Positions 16,511-25,399 of a stretch of DNA of 64,000 nucleotides are shown one piece after another; positions within the stretch are counted from its first letter, which is position 1, and every line of letters begins with the position of its first letter. A program made the position numbers and the translations under genes. Below the pieces are notes generated by a model. That model had not been told where the DNA came from and did not search any database. It saw nothing but the letters and a program-made list of their open reading frames with translations. This DNA is from Microbulbifer donghaiensis (GTDB taxonomy: Bacteria > Pseudomonadota > Gammaproteobacteria > Pseudomonadales > Cellvibrionaceae), in contig NZ_FQVA01000004.1 in assembly GCF_900129095.1 (NCBI RefSeq), positions 124,001 to 188,000 on the forward strand, given 5' to 3'.

Positions 16511-16526
16511 ATCAACTCGGGTTGAT
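16511..16526. promoter_or_regulatory. Inverted repeat upstream of the RND operon
   Basis: ATCAAC-TCGG-GTTGAT is a perfect 6-bp palindrome with a 4-base spacer. It lies about 20 bases upstream of the adaptor start and just downstream of a possible -10 (TAGAAT, 16484-16489). It could be an operator, but no regulator gene is adjacent. Confidence 0.3.
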
Positions 16527-16544
16527 ATTGGATAGAGGGTGTCC

Positions 16545-17810
16545 GTGAAAATTTCCAAGAAGAACAAGATCCTCGGGATTGTTATTCTCGCAGGTGTCGC
16601 TGTCATTGGTTTGACGTTGGGCCTTGCCCCCAAACCTGAGGAAAAAGTTGCAGAGGCGGCGGTGCCGCCGGTGGCCGATGTTCTCTACGCCGAGCCGGGC
16701 CGCAAGACCCTGCTGGTACCGAGCCAGGGCACTGTGCACGCGCGCCACGAGATCGAAGTGGTGGCCCGCGTCGGCGGTGTGATCGAGCAGGTCAACGACG
16801 CCTTCGTGCCCGGCGGCTTCTTCGATTCCGGTGCATCACTGGTGCAGATCGAGTCCGCGGATTACGCCCACCAGCTGACCCGCGCGGAAGCGCAGCTGGC
16901 CAATGCCCTGTCTACCCTGGCCCAGGAGCAGGGCCGCGCCAAGCAGGCCAAGCGCGAGTGGCGCGATCTGGGTTCCGATGCTGCCAACGCACTTTTCCTG
17001 CGCAAGCCACAGCTGTCCGCCGCCGAGGCCGCCGTGGCCGCGGCGCGCGCCGACCGCGATCAGGCCAAATTGGACCTGGAGCGCACCCGGGTGAAGGCGC
17101 CGTTCGCCGGCCGCGTGGTGGAGACCCTGGTCGATCTGGGGCAGTACGTTACTCCCGGCACTCGCCTGGCGAAAATTCACAGCACCGGCATTGCCGAAGT
17201 GCGCCTGCCGTTGACCGATCGCCAGCTGGCCCTGGTGGATCTGCCCCTGGGGCAGTCGATCGAGAATGGTCCCGCGGTGCGCCTGAGTGCGCGTATTGCC
17301 GGCCAGCAGCGCGAGTGGCGCGGCACCATAGTGCGCACCGAAGCCAGCATCGATCCGAACAGTCGCTTCGTCTACGCGGTGGCCCAGGTGCAGAACCCCT
17401 ACCAGGGTGAGGCGCCGCTGGTGAACGGTCTGTTTGTCGAGGCGGATATCGCCGGCAAGACCTTCGACAACATTACCCGCCTGCCGCGCCAGGCCCTGCA
17501 CGAGGGCGATCACCTGCTGGTGCTGGACGCGGAAAACAAGCTGGTGTTCAAGAACGTGCAGCTGCTGCAGGCGGTGGAAGAGGATGTCTGGGTGCGCGGC
17601 GATATCGCCCCGGGTGAGCGCGTGATTGTATCCAGCCTCGGCTATTCCCGCGAGGGCATGGTGATCACCGCCAACCCCCTGAATGAAAAGCCCACGGGCA
17701 TGCTGCTCGGCGATGAGAGCGAGTCCACGGCGGCTGGCGATGCCGTTGCCGATACCGCCAGCGGCGGTGACCTCGATGCGGCCGCCGGCGCTGTACAGGG
17801 AGCGCGCTGA
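16545..17810 (+). CDS. RND efflux periplasmic adaptor (membrane fusion protein)
   Basis: A 421-residue protein anchored by one N-terminal hydrophobic segment (about residues 8-28). I chose GTG 16545 because AGAGGG sits six bases before it; GTG 16539 would overlap that site. The order is adaptor-typical: a lipoyl half-motif (VVARVGGVIEQVNDAFVPGG near residue 65), an Ala/Glu-rich coiled-coil hairpin (about 100-165), the second lipoyl half (RVKAPFAGRVVETLVDLGQYV), then beta-barrel and membrane-proximal domains. It links the inner-membrane pump encoded two bases downstream to an outer-membrane channel. No TolC-like gene is in the window, so the channel is probably shared. Confidence 0.93.
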   Translation: MKISKKNKILGIVILAGVAVIGLTLGLAPKPEEKVAEAAVPPVADVLYAEPGRKTLLVPSQGTVHARHEIEVVARVGGVIEQVNDAFVPGGFFDSGASLVQIESADYAHQLTRAEAQLANALSTLAQEQGRAKQAKREWRDLGSDAANALFLRKPQLSAAEAAVAAARADRDQAKLDLERTRVKAPFAGRVVETLVDLGQYVTPGTRLAKIHSTGIAEVRLPLTDRQLALVDLPLGQSIENGPAVRLSARIAGQQREWRGTIVRTEASIDPNSRFVYAVAQVQNPYQGEAPLVNGLFVEADIAGKTFDNITRLPRQALHEGDHLLVLDAENKLVFKNVQLLQAVEEDVWVRGDIAPGERVIVSSLGYSREGMVITANPLNEKPTGMLLGDESESTAAGDAVADTASGGDLDAAAGAVQGAR

Positions 17811-17812
17811 TC

Positions 17813-20800
17813 ATGCAGGGCATCATCGGATGGTTCGTACGCAACAGTAAGGCCGCCAACCTGCTGATGATCATGATCATCATCGGCGGCGTGTTTGGTA
17901 TCAGCCATATCGGTCGCGAGGTGTTCCCGGCGATCAACCCGGGCATCGTGCGCGTCGATATCAGCTACCCGGGCGCCGGCCCGGCGGAAGTGGAGCAGCA
18001 GGTCACCCAGCGGGTGGAGCAGGCCATTTCCGAGGTGAAGGGTATCAAGGAGGTGAACTCCTGGTCCCGCCGCAGCCACAGCACCGTGGAAGTCAAGGCG
18101 GTGGACGGCTACGACGAGCTGCGCCTGCTGAACGACATCAAGGTGCAGGTGGACAGTGTCAACACCTTCCCCTCCGATATCGAGCGCCCGGTTGTCGCGC
18201 TGCAGGAGTGGGAGCAGGAGATCATGATGATCGCCATCGGCGGTCCCGTCTCCCCGCATGTGCTCAAAGATACGGCGATGGACCTGCGCGACAAGATGAT
18301 GCTGCTGCCCGGTGTGCGCCGGGTGGACGTCTGGGGTGAGCGCGCCGACGAGGTGTCGATCGAGGTTTCCGAGCTGGATTTGCGCCGCTACAACCTGAGT
18401 TTCGACGACGTTTCCAATGCGGTGCGCCGCTCCTCCCTGGATCTGCCCGCCGGCATGGTGCGTTCCGATCGCGGCGACATCCAGGTGCAGACCCGCGGCC
18501 AGGCCTATACCGCCGATGACTTCGCCCGTATTCCGTTGATCAGCCGCGCCGACGGCACCCAGCTGCTGCTGGGCGAGGTGGCGGATATCGAGGACGGCTT
18601 CGAGGAAGAGGGCTCGGTGATCCGCTTCAACGGCAAGCCGGCAATGAACCTGCGCGTGATGCAGGGTGAACCGCTGGACGTGGTCGCGACCGCGGATGCG
18701 ATCAAGGCGTTTATGGCGGAGGCCCGCGAACAGCTGCCGCCGGGCATGCAGTTCGAGATCTGGTTCGATTTCTCCGATGCCTATGAAGGTCGTATGAGCA
18801 TGCTGCTGGGGAATGCCATCGGCGGCCTGGCGATGGTGTTCATCCTGTTGATGCTGTTCCTGCGCCCGGCGCTGGCCGTCTGGGTTACCGTGGGCATCGC
18901 CACCGCATTTATGGGCGCCTTCTGGCTGCTGCCGGTTACCGGCGTGACGCTGAACATGCTGTCGCTGTTCGCCTTCCTGATGATCCTGGGGATCGTGGTC
19001 GACGATGCGATTATCGTCGGGGAAGCGGTGCACGCCGCCCACGACCGCGGTGTGACCGGGCTGGCCGCCGCCGAAGCGGGCGTGAAACAGGTCTCCGCAC
19101 CGGTGATCTTTGCCGTGGTTTCCACCATGGTGTTCTTCGTGCCGATGCTGTTCTTGCCGGGCTACACGTCGCAGATGATGCTGTCGCTGCCGGTGGTGGT
19201 GCTGCTGGCGCTGTCTTTCTCCCTGATCGAATCACTGCTGATCCTGCCGGCGCACCTGGTGAACCTGAAGCCGGAGCGGCAGGCCACGTCTGGCCTGGGG
19301 CTCCAGCTGCAGAAGCTGCGCGCGAAGTTTGCCGGCGGCATGAAGGTCGCCTGTGACAAGTACTATATGCCGCTGCTGGAGAAGTCACTGAGCAATAGCC
19401 GCACGACGGTGATGGCCTTCCTGATGGCGCTGCTGCTGTCCTTCGCCGTGTTCGGCGGCGGCTATATCGGCTCCGCCTTCTCCCCGTCGGTGCCCTCGGA
19501 CCTGCTGCAACTGCGCACCACCATGGCGCCGGGCGAATCCTTCGAGGAAACCAAGCGGGTCATGGAGCAGTTCGAGCGCGCCGCCGTCAAAGTCGGCGAC
19601 GATCCCGAAATGCTGGCGTTGAATGGCGGCAAGCCGTTTGTCGAGAACACCATGGCGTTCCTGTGGCGCGGCAATGTCACCGTGCTGCTGCAGCTGGCCG
19701 AAGGCGAGCAGCGCGACGTGACTTCCGAAGCGCTGGCACTGCGCTGGCGCGAATATGTGGGCGAACTACCCGCCAGCGTCGAGGAGATGCGTATTCACCA
19801 CACGCTCAATGACGGTGGTGCCGGCATGTCCCTGAACCTGAGCACCTCCTCCGGTGACATGGACGAGCTGCGCAGGGCCGCCGATGCGGTGAAAGCCGCG
19901 CTGAACAATTACGCCGGTGTCTATGACGTGCGCGACAACTTGATCAGCGCGCGCCGGGATATCGAGATCCAGTTGAAACCCCACGCCACCAATATGGGTA
20001 TCGGCCTCGCCGACGTCGCCAAGCAGGTGCGCCAGGGTTTCTACGGCGAGGAAGTGCAGCGCATTCCCCGCGGCCGCGAGGACGTCCGCGTAATGGTGCG
20101 CTATCCGCAAGAAGAGCGCGCCAGCGAAGAGCAGATCGACCGCATTCGCATTCGCACCGGCAACGGCGAGATCCCGTTCAGTGCGGTGGCCGAAGCGGTT
20201 TACGTGCCCGGCTATACCACCATCCGCCGCAATGATCGCGAGCGCACGGTGCGTATTACCGCGGAACTGACCCCGGGGGCGGCCTCGGCCCACGAGATAC
20301 TGCAGCAGATGCGGGAAAAGGACGTGCCCAAGTGGGAGAAGCAGTTCAGCGGCTTCAGCCTGAAGACCGCCGGTGAAATGCAGGAGGAGGAAGAGTTCAG
20401 CTCGGCGATTCTGGCCTTCTTCGTGCTGTCGCTGTTTACGATCTACGCACTGCTGGCGATCGCCTTCCGCTCCTATTCGCAGCCGCTGCTGATCCTGACT
20501 GCGGTGCCCTTCGGTTTCTTCGGCGCGATTCTGGGCCACCTGCTGTTGGGTTACGACATCAGCATCATGTCCATGCTCGGCTTCCTCGCCGCCGCGGGCG
20601 TGGTGGTGAACGACAACCTGGTACTGATGGATCGTATCAACCAGCTGCGCGCCGAGGGTATGGCGATTATGGATGCGGTGGTGCAGGCCGGTCGCGACCG
20701 CTTCCGCCCGATCATCCTGACGTCGATCACTACCTTCGTGGGGCTGGTGCCGATCATGTTCGAGCGCTCCATTCAGGCACAGTTCCTGATCCCGATGGTA

Positions 20801-20950
20801 GTCAGCCTCGCCTTCGGTGTTCTCTGCGCCACCGCGGTGACGTTGGTCCTGGTGCCGAACCTGTACAAGGTCATCGAGGTGCTGCGCCTGAAAGTGCAGC
20901 GCAAGCGCGGCCGCGGCGAGGAGCTGCCGGCTTCCCTCGAGAATGTCTGA
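17813..20950 (+). CDS. RND efflux pump permease (AcrB/HAE-1-like)
   Basis: A 1,045-residue inner-membrane proton/drug antiporter with 12 predicted membrane helices: TM1 near residue 15, TM2-6 about 335-480, TM7 near 530 and TM8-12 about 865-1020. Large periplasmic loops follow TM1 and TM7. The proton-relay aspartates of TM4 are D397 and D398 in VVDDAIIVGEAVH. The N-terminal EVFPAINPGIVRVDISYPGA resembles the less-studied acriflavine-resistance subfamily more than classical AcrB. ATG 17813 follows the adaptor stop by two bases, so they are translationally linked. Substrates cannot be predicted. A hairpin and a terminator follow. Confidence 0.95.
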   Translation: MQGIIGWFVRNSKAANLLMIMIIIGGVFGISHIGREVFPAINPGIVRVDISYPGAGPAEVEQQVTQRVEQAISEVKGIKEVNSWSRRSHSTVEVKAVDGYDELRLLNDIKVQVDSVNTFPSDIERPVVALQEWEQEIMMIAIGGPVSPHVLKDTAMDLRDKMMLLPGVRRVDVWGERADEVSIEVSELDLRRYNLSFDDVSNAVRRSSLDLPAGMVRSDRGDIQVQTRGQAYTADDFARIPLISRADGTQLLLGEVADIEDGFEEEGSVIRFNGKPAMNLRVMQGEPLDVVATADAIKAFMAEAREQLPPGMQFEIWFDFSDAYEGRMSMLLGNAIGGLAMVFILLMLFLRPALAVWVTVGIATAFMGAFWLLPVTGVTLNMLSLFAFLMILGIVVDDAIIVGEAVHAAHDRGVTGLAAAEAGVKQVSAPVIFAVVSTMVFFVPMLFLPGYTSQMMLSLPVVVLLALSFSLIESLLILPAHLVNLKPERQATSGLGLQLQKLRAKFAGGMKVACDKYYMPLLEKSLSNSRTTVMAFLMALLLSFAVFGGGYIGSAFSPSVPSDLLQLRTTMAPGESFEETKRVMEQFERAAVKVGDDPEMLALNGGKPFVENTMAFLWRGNVTVLLQLAEGEQRDVTSEALALRWREYVGELPASVEEMRIHHTLNDGGAGMSLNLSTSSGDMDELRRAADAVKAALNNYAGVYDVRDNLISARRDIEIQLKPHATNMGIGLADVAKQVRQGFYGEEVQRIPRGREDVRVMVRYPQEERASEEQIDRIRIRTGNGEIPFSAVAEAVYVPGYTTIRRNDRERTVRITAELTPGAASAHEILQQMREKDVPKWEKQFSGFSLKTAGEMQEEEEFSSAILAFFVLSLFTIYALLAIAFRSYSQPLLILTAVPFGFFGAILGHLLLGYDISIMSMLGFLAAAGVVVNDNLVLMDRINQLRAEGMAIMDAVVQAGRDRFRPIILTSITTFVGLVPIMFERSIQAQFLIPMVVSLAFGVLCATAVTLVLVPNLYKVIEVLRLKVQRKRGRGEELPASLENV

Positions 20951-20956
20951 TCCCGC

Positions 20957-20989
20957 CGCTCCCCTTTGCCGTTGACGAAAAGGGGAGCG
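20957..20989 (+). other. Hairpin after the RND permease
   Basis: A 10-bp stem (CGCTCCCCTT/AAGGGGAGCG) with a 13-base loop lies just after the stop. No poly-T tract follows, so it may stabilise the mRNA 3' end or be a weak terminator. Confidence 0.45.
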
Positions 20990-21034
20990 TTGCGAAGGGG
21001 CGCACTCAACGCCTAAACTATTCGCCAGCGAAAT

Positions 21035-21056
21035 GCCGACTCTGTGTCGGCTTTTT
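21035..21056 (+). terminator. Terminator between the RND operon and rsmE
   Basis: A GCCGAC/GTCGGC stem with a 5-base loop is followed by five T residues, 30 bases before the rsmE start. Confidence 0.6.
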
Positions 21057-21085
21057 CATATCTGCCTCACAGGAAGAGTCTGCTC

Positions 21086-21832
21086 ATGCGCATTCCGCGT
21101 ATTTATTCCCCCGAATCTCTGGCCGGACAGACTGAACTGGAACTGGAGGAGGCGGCCTCACGCCACCTGGTGAAGGTGCTGCGCCTCGGCGTCGGCCGTC
21201 CGGTGGTGCTGTTTGATGGCAGCGGCGGCGAATACAGTGCGGAGATGATCGAAACCGGCAAGAAGGCGCGGGTGCGTCTGAACGAGTTTTCCGCGGACAA
21301 TCGCCAGTCGCCGCTGGCACTGACACTGGCGATCGGCATCTCCCGCGGCGAGCGCTTCGACTGGGTAGTGCAGAAAGCCACCGAACTGGGGGTGTCCGCC
21401 ATTCAACCGCTGTTTACCGAGCGCTGCGAGGTCAAGCTGAGCGGCGAACGCCTGCAGAAAAAGCTCGGTCACTGGCGCCAGATTGCCGCCAGCGCCTGCG
21501 AACAGTGCGAGCGCAATATACTGCCGGCCATTGCCGAACCGCTGAAGCTGGCGCAGTATCTGCAAGGTCCGGGTAAGGACAGTGAATTCGATGTAAGGCT
21601 GGTGCTGCACCACCGCACCGAGCTGGACCTGCGCCAGCTGGAAGCGGAACGGGGCAAGCCGGAATCGGCGCTGTTGCTGGTGGGGCCGGAGGGCGGCCTG
21701 TCACAGGTGGAAATCGACGCGGCGCTGGCGCGGGGGTTTATGCCGCTGCGACTCGGTCCGCGCGTATTGCGCACCGAGACGGCGCCGGTGGCGGCGCTGT
21801 CCGTACTGCAGTTCCAGTGGGGCGATCTGTAA
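21086..21832 (+). CDS. rsmE: 16S rRNA (uracil1498-N3)-methyltransferase
   Basis: A 248-residue SPOUT-class methyltransferase. The N-terminal PUA-like domain (RIYSPESLAG and RHLVKVLRLGVG) is followed by the trefoil-knot domain with QKATELGVSAIQPLFTERCE, LLVGPEGGLSQVEID and the knot motif LGPRVLRTETAPVAAL. RsmE methylates N3 of U1498 in the 30S decoding region using S-adenosylmethionine. ATG 21086 was chosen over an upstream in-frame codon at 21044 because AGGAAGAG precedes it and the family begins MR(I/V)PR. In many gammaproteobacteria it sits near gshB, but that is not seen here. Confidence 0.96.
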   Translation: MRIPRIYSPESLAGQTELELEEAASRHLVKVLRLGVGRPVVLFDGSGGEYSAEMIETGKKARVRLNEFSADNRQSPLALTLAIGISRGERFDWVVQKATELGVSAIQPLFTERCEVKLSGERLQKKLGHWRQIAASACEQCERNILPAIAEPLKLAQYLQGPGKDSEFDVRLVLHHRTELDLRQLEAERGKPESALLLVGPEGGLSQVEIDAALARGFMPLRLGPRVLRTETAPVAALSVLQFQWGDL

Positions 21833-22018
21833 CCGATCGGATTATTCTTGTAGCTATCAATCTGGTAATTAAACAGCTCGCCGTGTCCTGTTTGATTGCC
21901 GCCCGCAAAATGCTGGCGCAGATGCGTGGAATCGACTGCATTTTGCGGACTCGCGCTGGCCCGTGGCCAGCGGCGGCACATCCTTGTGCCGCAATGTAAA
22001 CCACTCAGGGAGAGAACG

Positions 22019-22384
22019 ATGGTTAAACTGATTTTGTGGGTACTGGGGCTGACAATTGTTGTCCTGTCCCTCGCTATCATCGTGCAGCCACAGCTGGCGC
22101 GATCGATCAGCGAGCGTCTGAATGAAACCGGCTATGCGGTTTCCGCCTGGGCGCGTATTGTCATCGGCCTGATTCTTCTGTTGATCGCCGACACGCGGGC
22201 CTGGAATGTGCTGTTCAATGCGCTCGGTGTGCTGGTGGTGCTGGCCGGTGCCTATATGCTGCATATCGGGTTTGAGCGCAGCAAGGCGCTGGCCATAAAA
22301 ATTTCAGAGGGCAACGAAACTTTCCTGCGGATCAGTGGCGCCATCGGCGTACTGTTGGGTCTGATGCTGCTCTCGGCAAGTTAA
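22019..22384 (+). CDS. Small membrane protein, DUF2065-like length, unknown function
   Basis: A 121-residue protein with four hydrophobic segments, about residues 3-22, 44-60, 64-82 and 102-119. The segment LNETGYAVSAWARIVIGLILLLIADT is followed by a helix containing NALGVLVVLAGAYML. ATG 22019 has an excellent GGGAGAG ribosome binding site. I do not recognise a characterised family. It reads into the HAD phosphatase gene with a 16-base gap, so the two are probably one transcript. The 186 bases upstream, after rsmE, hold no gene that I can support. Confidence 0.75.
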   Translation: MVKLILWVLGLTIVVLSLAIIVQPQLARSISERLNETGYAVSAWARIVIGLILLLIADTRAWNVLFNALGVLVVLAGAYMLHIGFERSKALAIKISEGNETFLRISGAIGVLLGLMLLSAS

Positions 22385-22400
22385 GGAGAGTCCCGCACCA

Positions 22401-23048
22401 ATGTTTGCCACTGAACTGGTAATTTTCGACTGCGACGGCGTGCTCGTGGACAGCGAGAGTATCGTCTGCCGCATCCTCGCCGAAGAGATGAACAAGCTCG
22501 GTATGGAAACCACGGCCGAGGAGCTGGACGAACAGTTCAGCGGCCGCCCGGCCCGGGACTGCCTGCTGGAAATCGAGACCCGCTTCGGCGGCCCGCTGCC
22601 GGATCACTATTTCGGCAATACCGAGCGGCGCATTCGCGAGGCATTTCACGCTGAACTGGAACCGGTGGCCGGTATCGAGGACCTGCTCGACCATCTGCTG
22701 CAGGTCAATCTGCGCAGCTGCGTGGCCTCCTCTGGGTCCCATGAAAAAATGCGCCTGACCCTGAACAAGACCGGACTCTACGATTATTTCGACGGCCGTA
22801 TTTTCAGTGCCGACGATGTGCCGCGCGGCAAGCCCTGGCCCGACCTGTTCCTGCACGCTGCGCAGTCGATGGGCGTGGAGCCGCAACACTGTCTGGTGGT
22901 GGAGGATTCCATCGCCGGCGTGAAGGCGGCGGTCGCCGCCGGCATGCCGGTGGTCGGTTACAGCGCCCACCCGGTACGCGCGCCGCAGCTGGAAAATGCC
23001 GGTGCGCGGGTGGTCGGCGACCTGATGGCGGTGCTGGAATTTCTTTAG
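22401..23048 (+). CDS. HAD-superfamily phosphatase, beta-phosphoglucomutase-like
   Basis: A 215-residue hydrolase of HAD subfamily IA. The nucleophile and acid/base are D10 and D12 in VIFDCDGVLVDSE; motif II is CVASSGSHEKM, motif III the K in GKPWPDLFLHAA and motif IV VVEDSIAGVKAAVAAGM. The helical cap lies between motifs I and II. The text is close to E. coli YieH and other 6-phosphogluconate or sugar-phosphate phosphatases. Preceded by AAGGAGAG. The immediately upstream membrane protein probably shares the transcript. The physiological substrate is not determined. Confidence 0.88.
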   Translation: MFATELVIFDCDGVLVDSESIVCRILAEEMNKLGMETTAEELDEQFSGRPARDCLLEIETRFGGPLPDHYFGNTERRIREAFHAELEPVAGIEDLLDHLLQVNLRSCVASSGSHEKMRLTLNKTGLYDYFDGRIFSADDVPRGKPWPDLFLHAAQSMGVEPQHCLVVEDSIAGVKAAVAAGMPVVGYSAHPVRAPQLENAGARVVGDLMAVLEFL

Positions 23049-23094
23049 GGAATCTCTGAATGGATCCGCGAGACTTCTGGTTTTCAGCGGTTTC

Positions 23095-23832
23095 CTAACG
23101 CCGCAGGTTCACCGTGACGGAAGCGCTGCGCTGCCGTTTTTTCTCATCGGTAAAGGTGCGGCTGTATTGCAGCTGCTCTATGCCATCCGCGAGTAGTCTC
23201 GCCACCAACCCCGGTGGCAGTTGCACCACTTCGGTGATGCGCTGCTGGCCATCGCTGATCAGCGACTGCTCGACGGTGTACACCACCTGGTCGCCGCGCA
23301 GGAAGTAGCCGCTGTCCGAGACGGCGCGCACTTCGCCAAGACCGCTGCTCCGAAAGTCCCACTTCAGCATCATCTGGCGGGAATTCCCCGTCAGCGTCTG
23401 CTGTGCCGGCGAAGCGTTGAGTGAGGCGAGGCGCGCACTGAAGCGCAGGTCGATGGCGACGCGGTTGGACAGGCTGCCGGCGGCACCACTGAAGGTGCGT
23501 CGATAGCCGAGTCGGCGTACACCGGCACCGTACCAGCGACGCGCCTGGGCAGTGGAAATCGTCAACTGCTCACTGACGGTGCCGGAATTGCCACTGACTT
23601 CCAGTGGTACGGCCCTGGTTTCCAATACCCGGTTGTTGTCCAGATTGACGAACTCGGCCCGAACGGAGCCGGCGCCGCCGCGGCTGGCGACACGCCAGGT
23701 CAGGGTCTGGCGCACCCCTCTTTCACCGTCCACACGAATTTGACCTGGACTCACCGTCACCAGTTGCTGGGCGCTGGCTGCCTGTATACCCAGGAGCAGC
23801 GCCAGGGTCAGGCAGTATGTGGTTCGCAACAT
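23095..23832 (-). CDS. Secreted protein of unknown function with repeated beta-rich halves
   Basis: A 245-residue protein with a clear signal peptide (MLRTTYCLTLALLLGIQAASA). I chose ATG 23832 over TTG 23841. The mature part is rich in beta-strand-like text, and similar motifs recur in its two halves: RRLGYRRTFSGAAGS near residue 108 and EQLQYSRTFTDEKKRQRS near residue 225. This suggests two related domains joined by a SLNASPAQQTLTGNS linker. The C-terminal VTVNLRR would suit an outer-membrane or extracellular beta protein. I recognise no named family. It converges with the HAD gene and is divergent from the OmpA-like lipoprotein. Confidence 0.75.
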   Translation of the reverse strand: MLRTTYCLTLALLLGIQAASAQQLVTVSPGQIRVDGERGVRQTLTWRVASRGGAGSVRAEFVNLDNNRVLETRAVPLEVSGNSGTVSEQLTISTAQARRWYGAGVRRLGYRRTFSGAAGSLSNRVAIDLRFSARLASLNASPAQQTLTGNSRQMMLKWDFRSSGLGEVRAVSDSGYFLRGDQVVYTVEQSLISDGQQRITEVVQLPPGLVARLLADGIEQLQYSRTFTDEKKRQRSASVTVNLRR

Positions 23833-23977
23833 GAAGTTCAAGCGTGAATAACTCCGTTCAGCCGATACTTACAGACGCTGAATGCTAGTGTCCGCCGTCC
23901 GGCTCCGGTAGCACAGGGTGGCAATGGCGCCAGTTACACTACAATGATTCTGACGCCAGCAAATCCGGAGTCCGCTC

Positions 23978-24553
23978 ATGGCGAGGATACGCTCGTCCGT
24001 TTACTGTTTTCCCCTGTTGGCCACATTGGCCATTGGTGGCTGCTACGATCCCCATAAAAAGTACACACTGGATCCACTCGCCGAGGTACAGGCCGGTGAG
24101 AGTGAGCAGGTCGCCCGCAGGGCTGCGCCTTTTGCCGACGACCTGGTCCGTTATCTACGCGGTGCCCCCCGCGAAGGTGGCGATGTTTTTGCCCTGCGGC
24201 TGGAATTCGAACCCGGCGGTTTTGCGCCACTGATGGACACCATCGCCGATCTGGAGGCGCTGCTGGTAATCATGCGCGATTTCCCGGCGCTGCGTGTTGC
24301 CGTTGAAGGCCACACCGACAATGAAGGTGACAGCGAAAAAAATCTGAAACTTTCCCAGTGGCGGGCTGACTGGGTGCGGCGCTTCCTGCTCGAGCGCGGT
24401 ATAGCCGCGGACAGGGTGCAGGCCCATGGGTTTGGCGATACGGACCCCATCGCCGATAACAGCACCGCCGCCGGGCAGCAGCAGAACCGCCGCCTGGTAA
24501 TACGTATCCTGAATTTCGATCGCCAGTCCGCGGCTGTGCCCTCGTCGCGTTAA
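23978..24553 (+). CDS. OmpA-family peptidoglycan-binding lipoprotein
   Basis: A 191-residue outer-membrane lipoprotein. The lipobox LAIGGC places the acylated cysteine at C22. The C-terminal OmpA domain starts near residue 67 (LEFEPGGFAPL) and shows VAVEGHTDNEGD near residue 108, LSQWRADWVRRFLLERGI and HGFGDTDPIADNSTAAGQQQNRR. The Asp in HTDN and the Arg of the last motif are the usual diaminopimelate-binding residues. It presumably tethers the outer membrane to peptidoglycan. It is single and read away from the secreted-protein gene. It is shorter than Pal-associated OmpA proteins with a beta-barrel. Confidence 0.9.
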   Translation: MARIRSSVYCFPLLATLAIGGCYDPHKKYTLDPLAEVQAGESEQVARRAAPFADDLVRYLRGAPREGGDVFALRLEFEPGGFAPLMDTIADLEALLVIMRDFPALRVAVEGHTDNEGDSEKNLKLSQWRADWVRRFLLERGIAADRVQAHGFGDTDPIADNSTAAGQQQNRRLVIRILNFDRQSAAVPSSR

Positions 24554-24714
24554 TTGCCGTCATCATCGGCGCAATTCCCCTTTTTCCAACACTTTTATCT
24601 GCTGGCGGCTGGGCACGGGGCAGCCGCTTGCGCAGCGAAAAATAATTTTTTAACGCTGTCGAAATGGTATGTCCTACCACGACTAATCCATGATGAGTTC
24701 GCCGCGAAGGGGCT

Positions 24715-24921
24715 GTGGTGAAATATCTGTGCCTGGTATATCAACGACCGACAGACCGGCGACGCAGCAGCGAGCCTGGCCTGCCGCTGGCCCAGGCGAC
24801 ATTCATCCGCGCGCGCGACTTGAATCTGGCCATTCGCCGGGCGGAGTCGTTATTGGACAACAGGAGTGCCGCCGTCCTGTGGCGCATAGAACATGAAAAA
24901 TTCATTAACAGTGAGATCAGC
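24715..24921 (+). pseudogene. Degenerate YCII/DGPF-family copy fused in frame to the intact gene
   Basis: The 69 codons before the YCII gene begin GTG-AAA-TAT-CTG-TGC-CTG-GTA-TAT, encoding KYLCLVY, the same residues that open the intact gene at 24922. They end in FIRARDLNLAIRRAES, which recalls the C-terminal YLLDAQNLDEALEIA of the family. The central DGPF segment is missing. The frame runs without a stop into the next gene, so a 183-residue fusion is possible. I read it as an internally deleted tandem duplicate. Confidence 0.45.
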
Positions 24922-25266
24922 ATGAAATATTTATGCCTTGTATACAGCGAAGAAGAAAAACTGCACTCCCTGCCGGACAGCCCGGAAGATTCGGAGTGCC
25001 AGGCCTACGCCGAGTCGGTCGCCGGCAGCGGCCGCATGCTGGCTGCCGAAGCGCTGGAGCCGGTGAGCAGCGCCACCACCGTGCGTCTGCGCGGCGGCAA
25101 GATGACCATCACCGATGGGCCCTTTGCCGAAACCAAGGAGCAGTTGGCGGGGTTCTATCTGCTGGATGCGCAAAATCTCGATGAGGCTTTGGAGATCGCC
25201 GCCGGTATTCCCGCCGCCCGTGTTGGCAGCGTGGAAGTGCGCCCGGTGCGTGAACTGCAGGTTTAA
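24922..25266 (+). CDS. YCII (DGPF)-domain protein linked to an ECF42 sigma factor
   Basis: A 114-residue protein of the YCII-related family. It opens with MKYLCLVYSEEE and has TITDGPFAETKEQLAGFYLL in the middle (the DGPF signature) and GSVEVRPVREL at the end. YCII proteins have a ferredoxin-like dimeric fold with a conserved His/Asp pocket. The DGPF group is the characteristic neighbour of ECF42 sigma factors, one of which lies 700 bases downstream. Its biochemical role is not established, although roles in stress or secondary metabolism have been proposed. ATG 24922 has only a weak ribosome binding site, so translation may begin at 24715. Confidence 0.85.
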   Translation: MKYLCLVYSEEEKLHSLPDSPEDSECQAYAESVAGSGRMLAAEALEPVSSATTVRLRGGKMTITDGPFAETKEQLAGFYLLDAQNLDEALEIAAGIPAARVGSVEVRPVRELQV

Positions 25267-25290
25267 CAGCTCCCAATCTCAAATTCAGTG

Positions 25291-25365
25291 TGTAGGAGCC
25301 CGCTTGCAGGCGAATATTCCCGCGCCCACCCAGAACGGCAATTCGCCTGCAAGCGGGCTCCTACA
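25291..25365. repeat. REP-like palindrome, family A, copy 1
   Basis: Perfect 25-bp inverted arms (TGTAGGAGCCCGCTTGCAGG...) around a 25-base loop. It lies between the YCII and PhnB-like genes. Two further copies are at 35231 and 44524. Confidence 0.85.
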
Positions 25366-25399
25366 AAAAGGCATAACCACTCAATGAGGATGCATATCC

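Noticed and set aside
25291-25365. CRISPR repeat or terminator reading of the family A palindrome
   Set aside because: It is a single inverted structure without regularly spaced direct repeats and without a poly-T run at the base of the stem; the copies are dispersed.
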